Counted from the first letter of the stretch, positions 34,342-41,703 are shown. The stretch is 64,000 nt of DNA from an uncultured Clostridia bacterium (GCA_944327465.1 CALVHH010000007.1:1-64000), one strand, 5' to 3'. Notes: a model not told the origin generated them from the letters alone. Translations and numbers: made by a program.

Positions 34342-35016
34342 ATGAGCCAGGAACAAAACAACGAGAAAAGCAAAAAGAGACTGTTTACCTATTACCTCAT
34401 ACTGGGCGCGTGCCTGCTGCTTATAGCCGCAGTGACGCTGACGGTGATATTTGCCGTGCGCGGCAGCGACGACACTCTGCTGCCGGGCGGCGACGTTGCG
34501 GACGTGGGCGATGACGACGGCGACACAGACGGCGATGACGGCAGCGATGACGACAGCGATGACGACGACGGGCAGCAGCCTTCGGACGACGTTTCGGCGG
34601 CGTATGAATTTATTGCGCCCGTGGCACAGCTCGATATCATAAACGACTATACCTTTTATTATAATAAGACGCTGGACTGCTACCACTACCACACCGGTCT
34701 GGACATAGCCGGCGAGGCGGGCACGGAAGTTCTGGCGTGCGTGGACGGCACGATTGAGAGCATAACCAGGGACGACGTGCTGGACGGCGGCGAGATAGTT
34801 ATAGCCCACGCCGACGGCGTAAAGACGACCTACCGCTTTATAGACGTTGCCGAAGGGCTTGAAACGGGCGACGCCGTGGAGCGCGGCGACGTGATAGGCA
34901 CGATAGCCCAACCCGCGGGCAGCGAGTACAAAGAGGGCGCCCACCTGCACTTCGAAGTTTCGAAAAACGGCGAACTTGCCGACCCCAACGACTATCTGGA
35001 CATCGCCGAAAAGTAA
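34342..35016 (+). CDS. M23-family peptidase-like protein, SpoIIQ-type
   Basis: The 224-aa product has a cytoplasmic stub, one transmembrane helix (residues ~15-36), an extremely acidic linker (~44-80, mostly Asp, Gly, Ser), then a LytM/M23 domain. HTGLD and HLHFEV metal-site motifs are present, so zinc binding and endopeptidase activity are possible. The architecture matches SpoIIQ, which bridges forespore and mother-cell membranes with SpoIIIAH during engulfment. The upstream gene is possibly YwmB-like, which fits Bacillus synteny. AAAGGAG precedes the ATG. A GTATA-N14-GGGCAATAA sequence upstream only partly resembles a sigma-F promoter. Confidence 0.75.
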   Translation: MSQEQNNEKSKKRLFTYYLILGACLLLIAAVTLTVIFAVRGSDDTLLPGGDVADVGDDDGDTDGDDGSDDDSDDDDGQQPSDDVSAAYEFIAPVAQLDIINDYTFYYNKTLDCYHYHTGLDIAGEAGTEVLACVDGTIESITRDDVLDGGEIVIAHADGVKTTYRFIDVAEGLETGDAVERGDVIGTIAQPAGSEYKEGAHLHFEVSKNGELADPNDYLDIAEK

Positions 35017-35043
35017 TTTTGCACTTAACAATACCCGCTTAAT

Positions 35044-35090
35044 GCGGCAGCGGCGCACGCTTTTGCGTGCGCCGCTGCCGCTATTTTTTT
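35044..35090 (+). terminator. Terminator of the SpoIIQ-like gene
   Basis: Perfect 17-bp arms (35044-35060 and 35065-35081) with a 4-nt loop, then TATTTTTTTA. Confidence 0.88.
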
Positions 35091-35375
35091 ACTTATTGTT
35101 ACCTTTTTTCATGGCAAAACATGCCCTCTGTTTAAAACCCACCTGGTGCGGTTATATTAAATACGCCCGAAAGGTACGGCTTTTGAACGCAGATTTTAGC
35201 GTATTTTACAAAACGCCGACAACTTTTGTGAGATACGCCAAAATTTTGTTAGTTTTGAAATATTGTAACAAAAAGTTTACAAATAAAATGAAAATTCACA
35301 AAAATTATCCGTATTATCATAAAATAGTGTTATAAAATAACATAAAAAACTTTTTTGAAATTTTCTTCAATGTGA

Positions 35376-35404
35376 TTGACTAACAAAAAATCCTATGCTA
35401 TACT
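35376..35404 (+). promoter_or_regulatory. Promoter of the small-peptide operon
   Basis: TTGACT (35376-35381), 17-nt spacer, TATACT (35399-35404). The upstream ~150 bp is very AT-rich, with A tracts that could act as an UP-element. The expected start is about 35411. Confidence 0.8.
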
Positions 35405-35410
35405 GCATGC

Positions 35411-35437
35411 GAAATCGAGGTGAGGCACCGAGGTTTC
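35411..35437 (+). promoter_or_regulatory. Hairpin at the 5' end of the small-peptide mRNA
   Basis: GAAATC-GA-GGTG-AGG-CACC-GA-GGTTTC folds into two stems around a symmetric GA/GA internal loop. It begins at the predicted transcription start, so it may stabilise the 5' end or bind a regulator. Confidence 0.5.
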
Positions 35438-35474
35438 AAATAAAAAAACAATTTTATACAGGGAGGCACGACAA

Positions 35475-35567
35475 ATGGATATGTATAAGAATTTGACGCA
35501 GACCTGCATAACCCACTGCATGAACTACTGCGCCAGCATCAACGAAAGAACAAACGGCGTTATCTGA
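35475..35567 (+). CDS. Small peptide A1 of the six-ORF array (30 aa)
   Basis: The ORF encodes MDMYKNLTQTC, then ITHCMNYC and a polar tail ending NGVI. The three cysteines form a C-x3-C-x3-C pattern. AGGGAGG lies 8 nt upstream. It is the first of three paralogues of the pattern MxMYxNLTxTCxxHCxNY in one transcript. No known family is recognised. It has no signal peptide or membrane segment. The repeated design with conserved N-terminus and variable tail recalls precursor peptides or small metal-binding peptides, but no processing enzyme is nearby. Confidence 0.75.
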   Translation: MDMYKNLTQTCITHCMNYCASINERTNGVI

Positions 35568-35649
35568 AATATACTTAAGCGATAACAAAAGAACAAGACT
35601 GAAAAATTATCCCTACACCAAGACCTTTAATTGCAAGGAGGTATTCAAA

Positions 35650-35742
35650 ATGGATATGTACGCAAACCTTACAAAGACCTGCGTTGAACACTGCATGAAC
35701 TACACAAGGCAGTTCAACGGCAAGGCAGTCAACATCTTTTAA
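35650..35742 (+). CDS. Small peptide A2 of the six-ORF array (30 aa)
   Basis: Paralogue of A1: MDMYANLTKTC, then VEHCMNYTRQFNGKAVNIF. It keeps the first two cysteines (C-x3-C) but has Thr where A1 and A3 have a third Cys. AAGGAGGT lies 7 nt upstream. The gap from A1 is 82 bp and contains no further ORF. Identical length to A1 and A3 (30 aa) supports selection on the peptide. Confidence 0.75.
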   Translation: MDMYANLTKTCVEHCMNYTRQFNGKAVNIF

Positions 35743-35824
35743 CACACCGCTTTAAATTTTAATTGATCACGACATCTACTCAACCCCCATCAAATAGCTT
35801 TTAAGTTACGAGGAGGACGACAAA

Positions 35825-35917
35825 ATGAATATGTATGCAAACCTTACGCAGACTTGCGTTGCTCATTGCAAAAACTACTGCGAGCAGTTCAACGGCCGTC
35901 GTTTTATTGAAGGCTGA
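35825..35917 (+). CDS. Small peptide A3 of the six-ORF array (30 aa)
   Basis: Paralogue of A1/A2: MNMYANLTQTC, then VAHCKNYCEQFNGRRFIEG, with the C-x3-C-x3-C pattern. GAGGAGG lies 8 nt upstream. The FNG near the C-terminus is shared with A2. It has the most basic tail of the three. Function unknown. Confidence 0.75.
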   Translation: MNMYANLTQTCVAHCKNYCEQFNGRRFIEG

Positions 35918-35984
35918 ACAGCAGCAGTTAAAGGATCCGGCGCCCGCGAGGCGCATGCAACACTACCTTCAAGGAGGTAAAGAT

Positions 35985-36080
35985 ATGGACATTTATGAAA
36001 GATTGAACCAACTTGATGACGAAAAGACCGCTTACGGCGTAAACCCTCTTTCGTATGTCGTACTCGACTGCGCAAGATAA
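35985..36080 (+). CDS. Small peptide B1 of the six-ORF array (31 aa)
   Basis: Second paralogous family: MDIYERLNQLDDEKTAYGV, then NPLSYVVLDCAR. It shares the MDIY-type start with family A, but its conserved end is PLSYVxLxCAR with one Cys three residues from the C-terminus. AAGGAGGT lies 7 nt upstream. The single C-terminal cysteine would suit thioester or lactone formation or a disulfide, which is conjecture. Confidence 0.75.
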   Translation: MDIYERLNQLDDEKTAYGVNPLSYVVLDCAR

Positions 36081-36148
36081 TTTAAGCCGGTCGGCATTGA
36101 CACAACAGTTTTTGGAAATATCGAAAAGAAACAAGGAGTTTTAAAATC

Positions 36149-36247
36149 ATGGTAGAAATTTACGAGGAAATTGCAAATCTTGACAACAATAGGAACGAAA
36201 TAGGCGTTTCGCCCCTTTCGTACGTAGCGCTCGGCTGCGCAAGATAA
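36149..36247 (+). CDS. Small peptide B2 of the six-ORF array (32 aa)
   Basis: Paralogue of B1: MVEIYEEIANLDNNRNEIGV, then SPLSYVALGCAR. The last 13 residues match B1 at ten positions (GVxPLSYVxLxCAR), so the C-terminal part is the more conserved half in this family. AAGGAG lies 11 nt upstream. Function unknown. Confidence 0.75.
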   Translation: MVEIYEEIANLDNNRNEIGVSPLSYVALGCAR

Positions 36248-36297
36248 CTTGCCGCAGGCACGGTCGGATTATTTCAGACATTTAAGGAGATTTTATT

Positions 36298-36411
36298 ATG
36301 TTTGACATGTTTCAGGAGATAGTCCGCGCACAGAGGGACATTGAAAACGGAGCAAGACCCGGACTTGCATGCAGCACCCTTTTGTGGTACTACCTTTCAA
36401 TGAACCGTTAA
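36298..36411 (+). CDS. Small peptide C of the six-ORF array (37 aa)
   Basis: The last and longest peptide: MFDMFQEIVRAQRDIENG, then ARPGLACSTLLWYYLSMNR. The D-M-F-x-x-I start resembles the D-[MI]-Y start of the other five. One Cys is followed by a hydrophobic aromatic stretch (STLLWYYL). AAGGAG lies 9 nt upstream. The terminator follows 65 bp later. No family recognised. Confidence 0.72.
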   Translation: MFDMFQEIVRAQRDIENGARPGLACSTLLWYYLSMNR

Positions 36412-36475
36412 GACCCGGGCGGCATGAAAACACCCCCTCCAATTGCGGCTTCTGCCGCACTGTAAAACCAACTAT

Positions 36476-36517
36476 AAAGACGGCGGACTGCTTTTAAAAG
36501 CGGCCCGCCGTCTTTAA
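36476..36517 (+). terminator. Terminator of the small-peptide operon
   Basis: AAAGACGGCGG...CCGCCGTCTTT with an imperfect inner stem, followed by AAATTT. A smaller hairpin TGCGGC-TTCT-GCCGCA precedes it (36443-36458). It lies between convergent transcripts and can serve the XRE gene as well. Confidence 0.7.
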
Positions 36518-36542
36518 ATTTATGCCCCGCGCAGACGGTGAA

Positions 36543-37217
36543 TCACTCCCTGCCGCCGACAGCGGCGGCTATACCGTGGACAGCGGCCGTTAGCACGGCT
36601 GCGATTATGAATATTATCCACGAAGGATGCCACAAGCTCCACACACAGCCGATGAACAGATATATGGTCACGGCGAGCGGCATAATCATGTTGCCCAGCC
36701 CGCCCAATATGCGGACGGCAAGCGGCTGCAGCGGAGCAGCCGCCTCCTCCTCATCGTCCTCCTTGGCGAACACCTTGTCGACGAATACGCACAAGGTAAA
36801 GGCGAGCAAAAACACCAGCCAGGCGGGATGCCACAGATTTAACACGGCGCCCAAGCATATGTAGACCGCAGCCGCACACAGCATGAGCCCTCCGCTGACG
36901 GCGCCGCCTATCGTGCGCAGCCTGAGCTTTTTCTGCCCGTCGGGGTCGGGCGACGACAGGTCGGCAGGGCATTCCTCCGCAGAATGCGGAGCATCTGGCA
37001 AAGGCTCCTCCTCGGCATTGATGTCGCCGCGCATGAGTTCATCCATTCCTACGCCAAAGAACCCGCACAGCTTTATTATCTTTTCGGTCTCGGGATAGGC
37101 TTCGCCCGTTTCCCACTTGGATACCGACTGCCTGGATACGCCCAGACGCTCGGCAAGTTCTTCCTGAGTAATCCTGTCGCGCCTTCTTAAACGCTGAAGA
37201 TTGTCGGCAAATGACAT
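36543..37217 (-). CDS. XRE-family regulator with C-terminal membrane domain
   Basis: The 224-aa product has an N-terminal Cro/C1 HTH (residues ~5-60: LRRRDRITQEELAERLGVSR, then QSVSKWETGEAYPETEKI), a short acidic linker, and about four hydrophobic helices from residue ~110, with two similar segments ending LWHPAWLVFLL and LWHPSWIIFII. Membrane-tethered XRE regulators usually sense envelope signals. AAAGGAG precedes the ATG at 37217. It converges on the peptide operon and could regulate it, which is untested. Confidence 0.85.
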   Translation of the reverse strand: MSFADNLQRLRRRDRITQEELAERLGVSRQSVSKWETGEAYPETEKIIKLCGFFGVGMDELMRGDINAEEEPLPDAPHSAEECPADLSSPDPDGQKKLRLRTIGGAVSGGLMLCAAAVYICLGAVLNLWHPAWLVFLLAFTLCVFVDKVFAKEDDEEEAAAPLQPLAVRILGGLGNMIMPLAVTIYLFIGCVWSLWHPSWIIFIIAAVLTAAVHGIAAAVGGRE

Positions 37218-37250
37218 GAAATATTCTCCTTTATATTTATTTGCAACTCT

Positions 37251-37279
37251 ATTATACCCCATTAACAGCCCTCTTTCAA
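37251..37279 (-). promoter_or_regulatory. Promoter of the membrane XRE gene
   Basis: TTGAAA (37274-37279), 17-nt spacer, TATAAT (37251-37256) on the minus strand. A palindrome GCAACC-TGA-GGTTGC (37302-37316) lies just upstream and may be an operator. Confidence 0.7.
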
Positions 37280-37368
37280 CCGACTTTTAAGTGCTTTTTG
37301 CGCAACCTGAGGTTGCAAATTGTAATATTATTGTAAAAAGCGCACAAAAACGCAATGCGGTCGGCAAA

Positions 37369-37412
37369 GTGCGCCGCGCAGACCCCGACGTCTGCGCGGC
37401 GCACTTTTTTTT
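37369..37412 (+). terminator. Strong terminator without an upstream gene
   Basis: GTGCGCCGCGCAGA/TCTGCGCGGCGCAC with an 8-nt loop, then eight T. The only upstream gene points the other way, so it may end a small RNA or block read-through into the DegV gene. Confidence 0.65.
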
Positions 37413-37421
37413 AAAATTCAC

Positions 37422-37450
37422 TTGATATTGCATTGGAAACATGCTATAAT
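37422..37450 (+). promoter_or_regulatory. Promoter of the first DegV gene
   Basis: TTGATA (37422-37427), 17-nt spacer, TATAAT (37445-37450). Confidence 0.75.
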
Positions 37451-37483
37451 ATATTTAAACAAATTGATAAGGGAATTTACGAA

Positions 37484-38329
37484 ATGAAAATAAAAATAAC
37501 ATCCGATTCGACTTGCGACCTCGGCGACAAGCTGATAGCCCAAAACGATATAGGCATATTTGCCCTGCAGGTAATATTGGGGGAAAAGACCTACCGCGAC
37601 GGCGAAATAGCCCCGCAGGCGATATTTGATTACGTTGCCTCGACGGGCATACTGCCCAAGACTTCGGCAGGCTCCACCGAAGAGTACACGCAGTTCTTTA
37701 AAGAGCAACTCGCCTCATGCGAGGAGCTCATACACTTCAACATCTCGTCCAAAGCTTCGAGCACGCACTCCGCCGCAAGCATTGCGGCAAAGCAGTTCAA
37801 GGGCAGGGTGAAGGTGATAGACAGCAAGGCGCTGTCCACGGGCCAGGGGCTGCTTGTATTGAAGGCGTGCGACTTCAGGGCGCAGGGCATGAGCTCGGAC
37901 GAGATAGCAGAGCGCGTAACGGCGCTGACGCCCAAGGTAAACACATCGTTCGTGCCCGACGATTTGAACTATCTGCACAAGGGCGGAAGGTGCTCGCTTG
38001 CCGCCATGCTGGGCGCCAAGGTGCTTAAGCTGCATCCCCTGATAGAAGAGGACAGGGAAGGTCAGCTGATAGCAAAAAAGAAGTACATGGGCAGCATGGA
38101 GAGGTGCATAAAGACGTACGTTCAGGATTTACGCGCACAGTACCGCCGCTACGACAAGACGAGGTGCTTTGTGACCCACTCCTGCGCCGACCAGTCGATA
38201 ATAGACATCGCCAAAAAGGAAGTTGCCGATATGTTCGAATTCGACGAGGTTATAGAGACCGTGGCGGGAGCCATTATAACCAGCCACTGCGGCAGAAACA
38301 CGCTCGGCGTGCTGTTCATATCCGAATAA
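37484..38329 (+). CDS. DegV family fatty-acid-binding protein
   Basis: The 281-aa product starts MKIKITSDSTCDLGDKLIAQ and contains GILPKTSAGSTEEYTQFF, FNISSKASSTHSAASIAA and the closing SHCGRNTLGVLFI. DegV/FakB proteins bind fatty acids and hand them to FakA kinase. fakA is not in the window. AAGGGA precedes the ATG at 37484. A second DegV paralogue lies at 40673. It is monocistronic. Confidence 0.92.
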   Translation: MKIKITSDSTCDLGDKLIAQNDIGIFALQVILGEKTYRDGEIAPQAIFDYVASTGILPKTSAGSTEEYTQFFKEQLASCEELIHFNISSKASSTHSAASIAAKQFKGRVKVIDSKALSTGQGLLVLKACDFRAQGMSSDEIAERVTALTPKVNTSFVPDDLNYLHKGGRCSLAAMLGAKVLKLHPLIEEDREGQLIAKKKYMGSMERCIKTYVQDLRAQYRRYDKTRCFVTHSCADQSIIDIAKKEVADMFEFDEVIETVAGAIITSHCGRNTLGVLFISE

Positions 38330-38339
38330 TAGACCCTTT

Positions 38340-38389
38340 AAATACGCCGCGGGGCGGACACGTTTGTGTCCGCCCCGCGGCGTATTTTC
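38340..38389. terminator. Bidirectional terminator between DegV and ybaK genes
   Basis: About 21-bp arms AATACGCCGC-GGGGCGGACAC... paired with the reverse complement, loop GTTTG, flanked by A and T runs. It serves the two convergent genes. Confidence 0.85.
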
Positions 38390-38398
38390 TCATGATTT

Positions 38399-38869
38399 TC
38401 AGGCGCGGCTGCGCGTTAAAGCGGCGTACGCGCCGCCCGTCACGCGGAGGATATCGCCGGCGTTCAGCCCTACCTGCATGCCCACCCTGCCCGCGCTGAC
38501 AAATATCTGCCTGCCGCGGGCGGACTCATCGAAAAACGTGGGGAAGAGCTTCTTCATGCCGACGGGCGAACAGCCGCCGTGCACATAGCCCGTTACGGGC
38601 AGCAGCTGCTTTTGCGGCAGCATTTCGAGCGATTTTTCGCCCGCCGCGGCGGCAGCCTTTTTTAAGTCGAGTTCGGCGGCGACGGGTATGACGAACACGT
38701 AATACCTGCCCGGCGACGCAACCGTGACGAGCGTCTTAAATACGCCGTCCTCATCCTCGCCGAGCACTTTGGCGACCTGCACGCCCGAAAGCGCCCCGCC
38801 TTCGTAGGCGTGCACGCTGTATATTACCCCCTCCCTGTCCAATATGCGCATGGCATTGGTCTTGGTCAT
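38399..38869 (-). CDS. ybaK: YbaK/EbsC-type Cys-tRNA(Pro) deacylase
   Basis: The 156-aa product matches the YbaK fold that hydrolyses mischarged Cys-tRNA(Pro): EDGVFKTLVTVA with the catalytic lysine, YYVFVIPVAAELDLKKAAAA, and TGYVHGGCSPVGMKKLFPTF. I start at the ATG 38867-38869, 4 nt after the LUD gene stop. The longer frame would overlap that gene. It is translated from the same mRNA as the LUD gene. Confidence 0.9.
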   Translation of the reverse strand: MTKTNAMRILDREGVIYSVHAYEGGALSGVQVAKVLGEDEDGVFKTLVTVASPGRYYVFVIPVAAELDLKKAAAAAGEKSLEMLPQKQLLPVTGYVHGGCSPVGMKKLFPTFFDESARGRQIFVSAGRVGMQVGLNAGDILRVTGGAYAALTRSRA

Positions 38870-38873
38870 AAAC

Positions 38874-39473
38874 TCACAGCCCCATATTCCTGTCCACCAA
38901 GATGACGTATGTATTTTCAAGCCCCTTTGAAGGGCGCTCGAAGAACGCCGTCACCGAGCATATGCGCTCGGGCGAGGTGCAGTCGTCGCACTCGCCGTAC
39001 TCGGCGCACGGAGTGTGCAGCCCCAGCCGCTTTGCGTTTGCGCCCGCGCAGCCCGCGGAGCGCATGCGCATGAACGCCTCCCTGCCGTCGGCGACTATCT
39101 TGTTCGAACCTATTATAAGTATAGCATTGCGCGGCCCGCTCGACAGTGCCGCAACACGGTTGCCCGAACCGTCGGTGAGGGCTATGACGCCGTCACGCGT
39201 GACGGCGTTTGCCGAGCAGACGTAGTAGTCCGCCGCGGCGGCACGAGCCTTTGCCGCGGCGCCGTCCGTCCAGTGCCAGTACACCGCGTTGCCGCGCTCT
39301 TTCAGCGCTTCGTACAGACCGAGCTCCTTTACGGTGAGCGAACCGCCTATGCCCACCGAGCCGCCGCCGATGATGCCGAGGGCCGTCCCGAGCGCCGACT
39401 GACCGTCGGGCACCATGCAGCTTTTGAACCCACGCCTTGAAAGGCTTTCATTCACGTGTTTAATATCTTCCAT
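38874..39473 (-). CDS. LUD-domain protein
   Basis: The 199-aa product has the lactate-utilisation LutB/LutC-like fold: GIIGGGSVGIGGSLTVKELG, DYYVCSANAVTRDGVIAL and IIGSNKIVADGREAFMRMRS. A C-terminal cysteine cluster (CAEYGECDDCTSPERIC) suggests iron-sulfur or zinc binding. Many clostridial stand-alone LUD proteins have no known substrate. Its start overlaps the end of the upstream transporter gene by 22 nt. Confidence 0.88.
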   Translation of the reverse strand: MEDIKHVNESLSRRGFKSCMVPDGQSALGTALGIIGGGSVGIGGSLTVKELGLYEALKERGNAVYWHWTDGAAAKARAAAADYYVCSANAVTRDGVIALTDGSGNRVAALSSGPRNAILIIGSNKIVADGREAFMRMRSAGCAGANAKRLGLHTPCAEYGECDDCTSPERICSVTAFFERPSKGLENTYVILVDRNMGL

Positions 39474-40618
39474 AAATCTATTTTACCACCCCTTTTGGCA
39501 GTCGTCAAGGCATAATATAAAAAACATGCCCCCTCCAACGCGGCGCAGACGGGCGCGACGACGTTGCAGCACAGCCCGTCGGCGGCGTCGAACGACGCGC
39601 CCATGGCGAACGGCATGCCGAGCGCACACAGCAGCGCCGACAGCATAAAGGCGGCGCTCCGCCTTGAAAGGGGCGCACGGCACGCCCACACGAACGCTGG
39701 ACGGGCGAGCGACAGCGCCGAGACGAACGACGTAAGCGTGAGCGAAGCATAGTACAGACTGCCGAACAGACCGCGCACGCGCACATCGCAAAATGCCGCG
39801 GCTATCGCGGCGGGACAGAGCACGAATGCGTTTTCGAGCGCACCGCCGTCGCCCTGAAAGCCGCCCGCAAGCGGCAGCAGCGCCGCCGCGGCGAGCAGTC
39901 CGCCCGCGAAATTTGCGCCGACTATTGCGGCGGCGGCGCGGACGGAGGAGAGCCGGCGCGGCATGGACGGGGCGAGCGAGGGCATCACGCCCGCGGCGAG
40001 GGACAGCGACAGCAGCGCCTGACCAAGCGCCGACAACCACAGCCCGGGCGAGGCGAGCGCCCAAGGTTCGAAGGCAAACACGGCGGCAAAGCGAGCCACT
40101 CCGCCCTCCGCCAGCCCGCGCACGGCGAGAACGGCCGTCAGCCCGCCCTGAAGCAGCACGGCAATGCGGGCTGCGGCGGAGCGCGTGCGCACGCTGCGCG
40201 TAAGAAAGAACGCCAGCGCGATCGCAACGAGCGCCGCTATAACGGGCGGTGCGCCGACAATATCCGCGGGACAGCCGTAGCCTGCGGAGGCGTAGAACGT
40301 GCATGCCCGCACGGCAAACAGCGACGTTATGGCGATATAGCACGCGCACATTGCCGCCGAATTGACCGCCGCAAGCCCTCCCGCCGCGCCGCCCAGCGGG
40401 CAGAGCGCCGCCAGCGGAAAGGCGTCCGCACGGCGGCGCCCCGCCGTCAACTCCGCCCGGAGCAGAGGCAGCGCCACAATGGCGAGCACGACCGCATATG
40501 CGGCGACAAACGCCCCACCGTAACTTTGGCAGAGCGAAGGAAAGCGCAGCACCCCGCCTGTGCCGAGTGCCGCGCCCGCCGCCGTGTATAAAAATTGTCT
40601 GCGCGCATCGTCCTTCAC
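39452..40618 (-). CDS. Neurotransmitter:sodium symporter-like transporter, leaderless GTG start
   Basis: The 388-aa membrane protein begins RRQFLYTAAGAALGTGGVLR, then FPSLCQSYGGAFVAAY, the first helix of the NSS (SNF) family, which couples amino acid uptake to sodium. About ten hydrophobic helices follow. It is shorter than ~450-aa members and very Ala-rich. Translation appears to start at GTG (40616-40618). A TATAAT ends 5 nt upstream and no ribosome site exists, so the mRNA may be leaderless. An overlapping Arg-rich frame in another phase is a composition artefact. LUD and ybaK follow in the same unit. Confidence 0.78.
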   Translation of the reverse strand: MKDDARRQFLYTAAGAALGTGGVLRFPSLCQSYGGAFVAAYAVVLAIVALPLLRAELTAGRRRADAFPLAALCPLGGAAGGLAAVNSAAMCACYIAITSLFAVRACTFYASAGYGCPADIVGAPPVIAALVAIALAFFLTRSVRTRSAAARIAVLLQGGLTAVLAVRGLAEGGVARFAAVFAFEPWALASPGLWLSALGQALLSLSLAAGVMPSLAPSMPRRLSSVRAAAAIVGANFAGGLLAAAALLPLAGGFQGDGGALENAFVLCPAAIAAAFCDVRVRGLFGSLYYASLTLTSFVSALSLARPAFVWACRAPLSRRSAAFMLSALLCALGMPFAMGASFDAADGLCCNVVAPVCAALEGACFLYYALTTAKRGGKIDLWKILNT

Positions 40619-40623
40619 GCAAT

Positions 40624-40629
40624 ATTATA
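40624..40629 (-). promoter_or_regulatory. -10 box of the symporter-like gene
   Basis: Perfect TATAAT on the minus strand, 5 nt before the GTG start. The -35 region (TTCATT or similar at 17-18 nt) is weak. Confidence 0.45.
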
Positions 40630-40672
40630 CTGCCCCGCCCCTTTAAAAATGAATGGTCGGCGGAGCGACCTT

Positions 40673-41563
40673 TTACATGCCCCTCTTTGTAGAGCTGAAG
40701 AAGAACAGCGCCACGGTGCCGGGACCTGTGTGCGAGCCTATGACCGTGCCGATATTGTCTATCTCCACGCTGCCGTTGAGCTTGGGGAAGCCGGCGTGGA
40801 TGAGGTCGGCAAGCTCCCTTGCATCGGCTATGACGTCGGAATGACTGATAAAGCACTTGCCGTCGTAGCCCGCGCCGCCTTCAGCCTGGGCAGACATCTG
40901 CTCGAACATCTCCTTTATAGCCTTCTTTTTGCCCGTCACCTTTTTGCGGATGATGAGCTTGCCCTGGCAGTTGACGTCCATGACGGGGCATATCTTCAAC
41001 AGCGAGCCTATGGTGGCGGCGGGACCGGATATTCTGCCGCCGCGCTTGAAGTGCTGAAGATTTGTAGAGAAGAACCAGTGCCTGAGGCGCAATTTGTTTT
41101 CTTCGAGCCAGGCAGCCAGCTCCTCCAGCCCCATGCCGCCCGCCTTGAGTTCGACAGCCTTATCTACGAGCAGACCGTAGCCCGAAGATGCGCAGAGAGA
41201 GTCCACCACCACTACCTTGCGGGCGGGATAGTGCTTTTTTACCTCCTCCTGCGCGGACAGCGCCGAAGCGTATCCGCCCGAAAGACCAGAGGAAAACTCT
41301 ATGTGCAGGATGTCGTGACCTTGAGCAAGTATGGGCGACCAGAGCTCCAAAAGCTCTTCGGGCGTCACCTGCGAAGTGGTGGGCAGCGCGCCCGCGGCTA
41401 TGGCGCCGTAAAAACTTTCGGGCGAGGACGAGACGAAGAGGTCGTCCTTGTAGTCGACGCCGTCGATGATATAGTGATACTTTGCAAACTCGACCCCGAG
41501 CGATTTGAGGTGTTCGGCGGTCAAATCGCACGTCGAACAGCAGGTTATTTTATAATCTTGCAT
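40673..41563 (-). CDS. DegV family fatty-acid-binding protein (second paralogue)
   Basis: The 296-aa product starts MQDYKITCCSTCDLTAEHLK and contains GALPTTSQVTPEELLELWSP, IEFSSGLSGGYASALSA, RHWFFSTNLQHFKRGGRISG and the closing GSHTGPGTVALFFF. It belongs to the same family as the gene at 37484 but is clearly diverged, so the two may bind different fatty acids. GGGGGG precedes the ATG. It has its own promoter. Confidence 0.92.
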   Translation of the reverse strand: MQDYKITCCSTCDLTAEHLKSLGVEFAKYHYIIDGVDYKDDLFVSSSPESFYGAIAAGALPTTSQVTPEELLELWSPILAQGHDILHIEFSSGLSGGYASALSAQEEVKKHYPARKVVVVDSLCASSGYGLLVDKAVELKAGGMGLEELAAWLEENKLRLRHWFFSTNLQHFKRGGRISGPAATIGSLLKICPVMDVNCQGKLIIRKKVTGKKKAIKEMFEQMSAQAEGGAGYDGKCFISHSDVIADARELADLIHAGFPKLNGSVEIDNIGTVIGSHTGPGTVALFFFSSTKRGM

Positions 41564-41622
41564 GTCAGCCCCCCGGTTCCGCCCTGCGTGCGGCGGAACG
41601 ATGTTTTTTAAATTTCCATTTG

Positions 41623-41651
41623 ATTTTAATTTTTAACGGTTGAATTGTCAA
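41623..41651 (-). promoter_or_regulatory. Promoter of the second DegV gene
   Basis: TTGACA (41646-41651), 17-nt spacer, TAAAAT (41623-41628) on the minus strand. Confidence 0.65.
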
Positions 41652-41703
41652 CACACTTGCCCGCACGGGCGTTCTACACTTTTTGCGCCCGCTCTACACC
41701 TTA

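Noticed and set aside
35111..35335. 74-codon AT-rich frame downstream of the SpoIIQ-like gene
   Set aside because: No ribosome site, Lys/Tyr-rich composition typical of AT-rich non-coding DNA, and it lies after a strong terminator.
39483..40856. 457-codon minus-strand frame rich in Arg, Ala and Gly
   Set aside because: It overlaps the membrane transporter in another phase; the composition is a by-product of high GC and no domain is recognisable.
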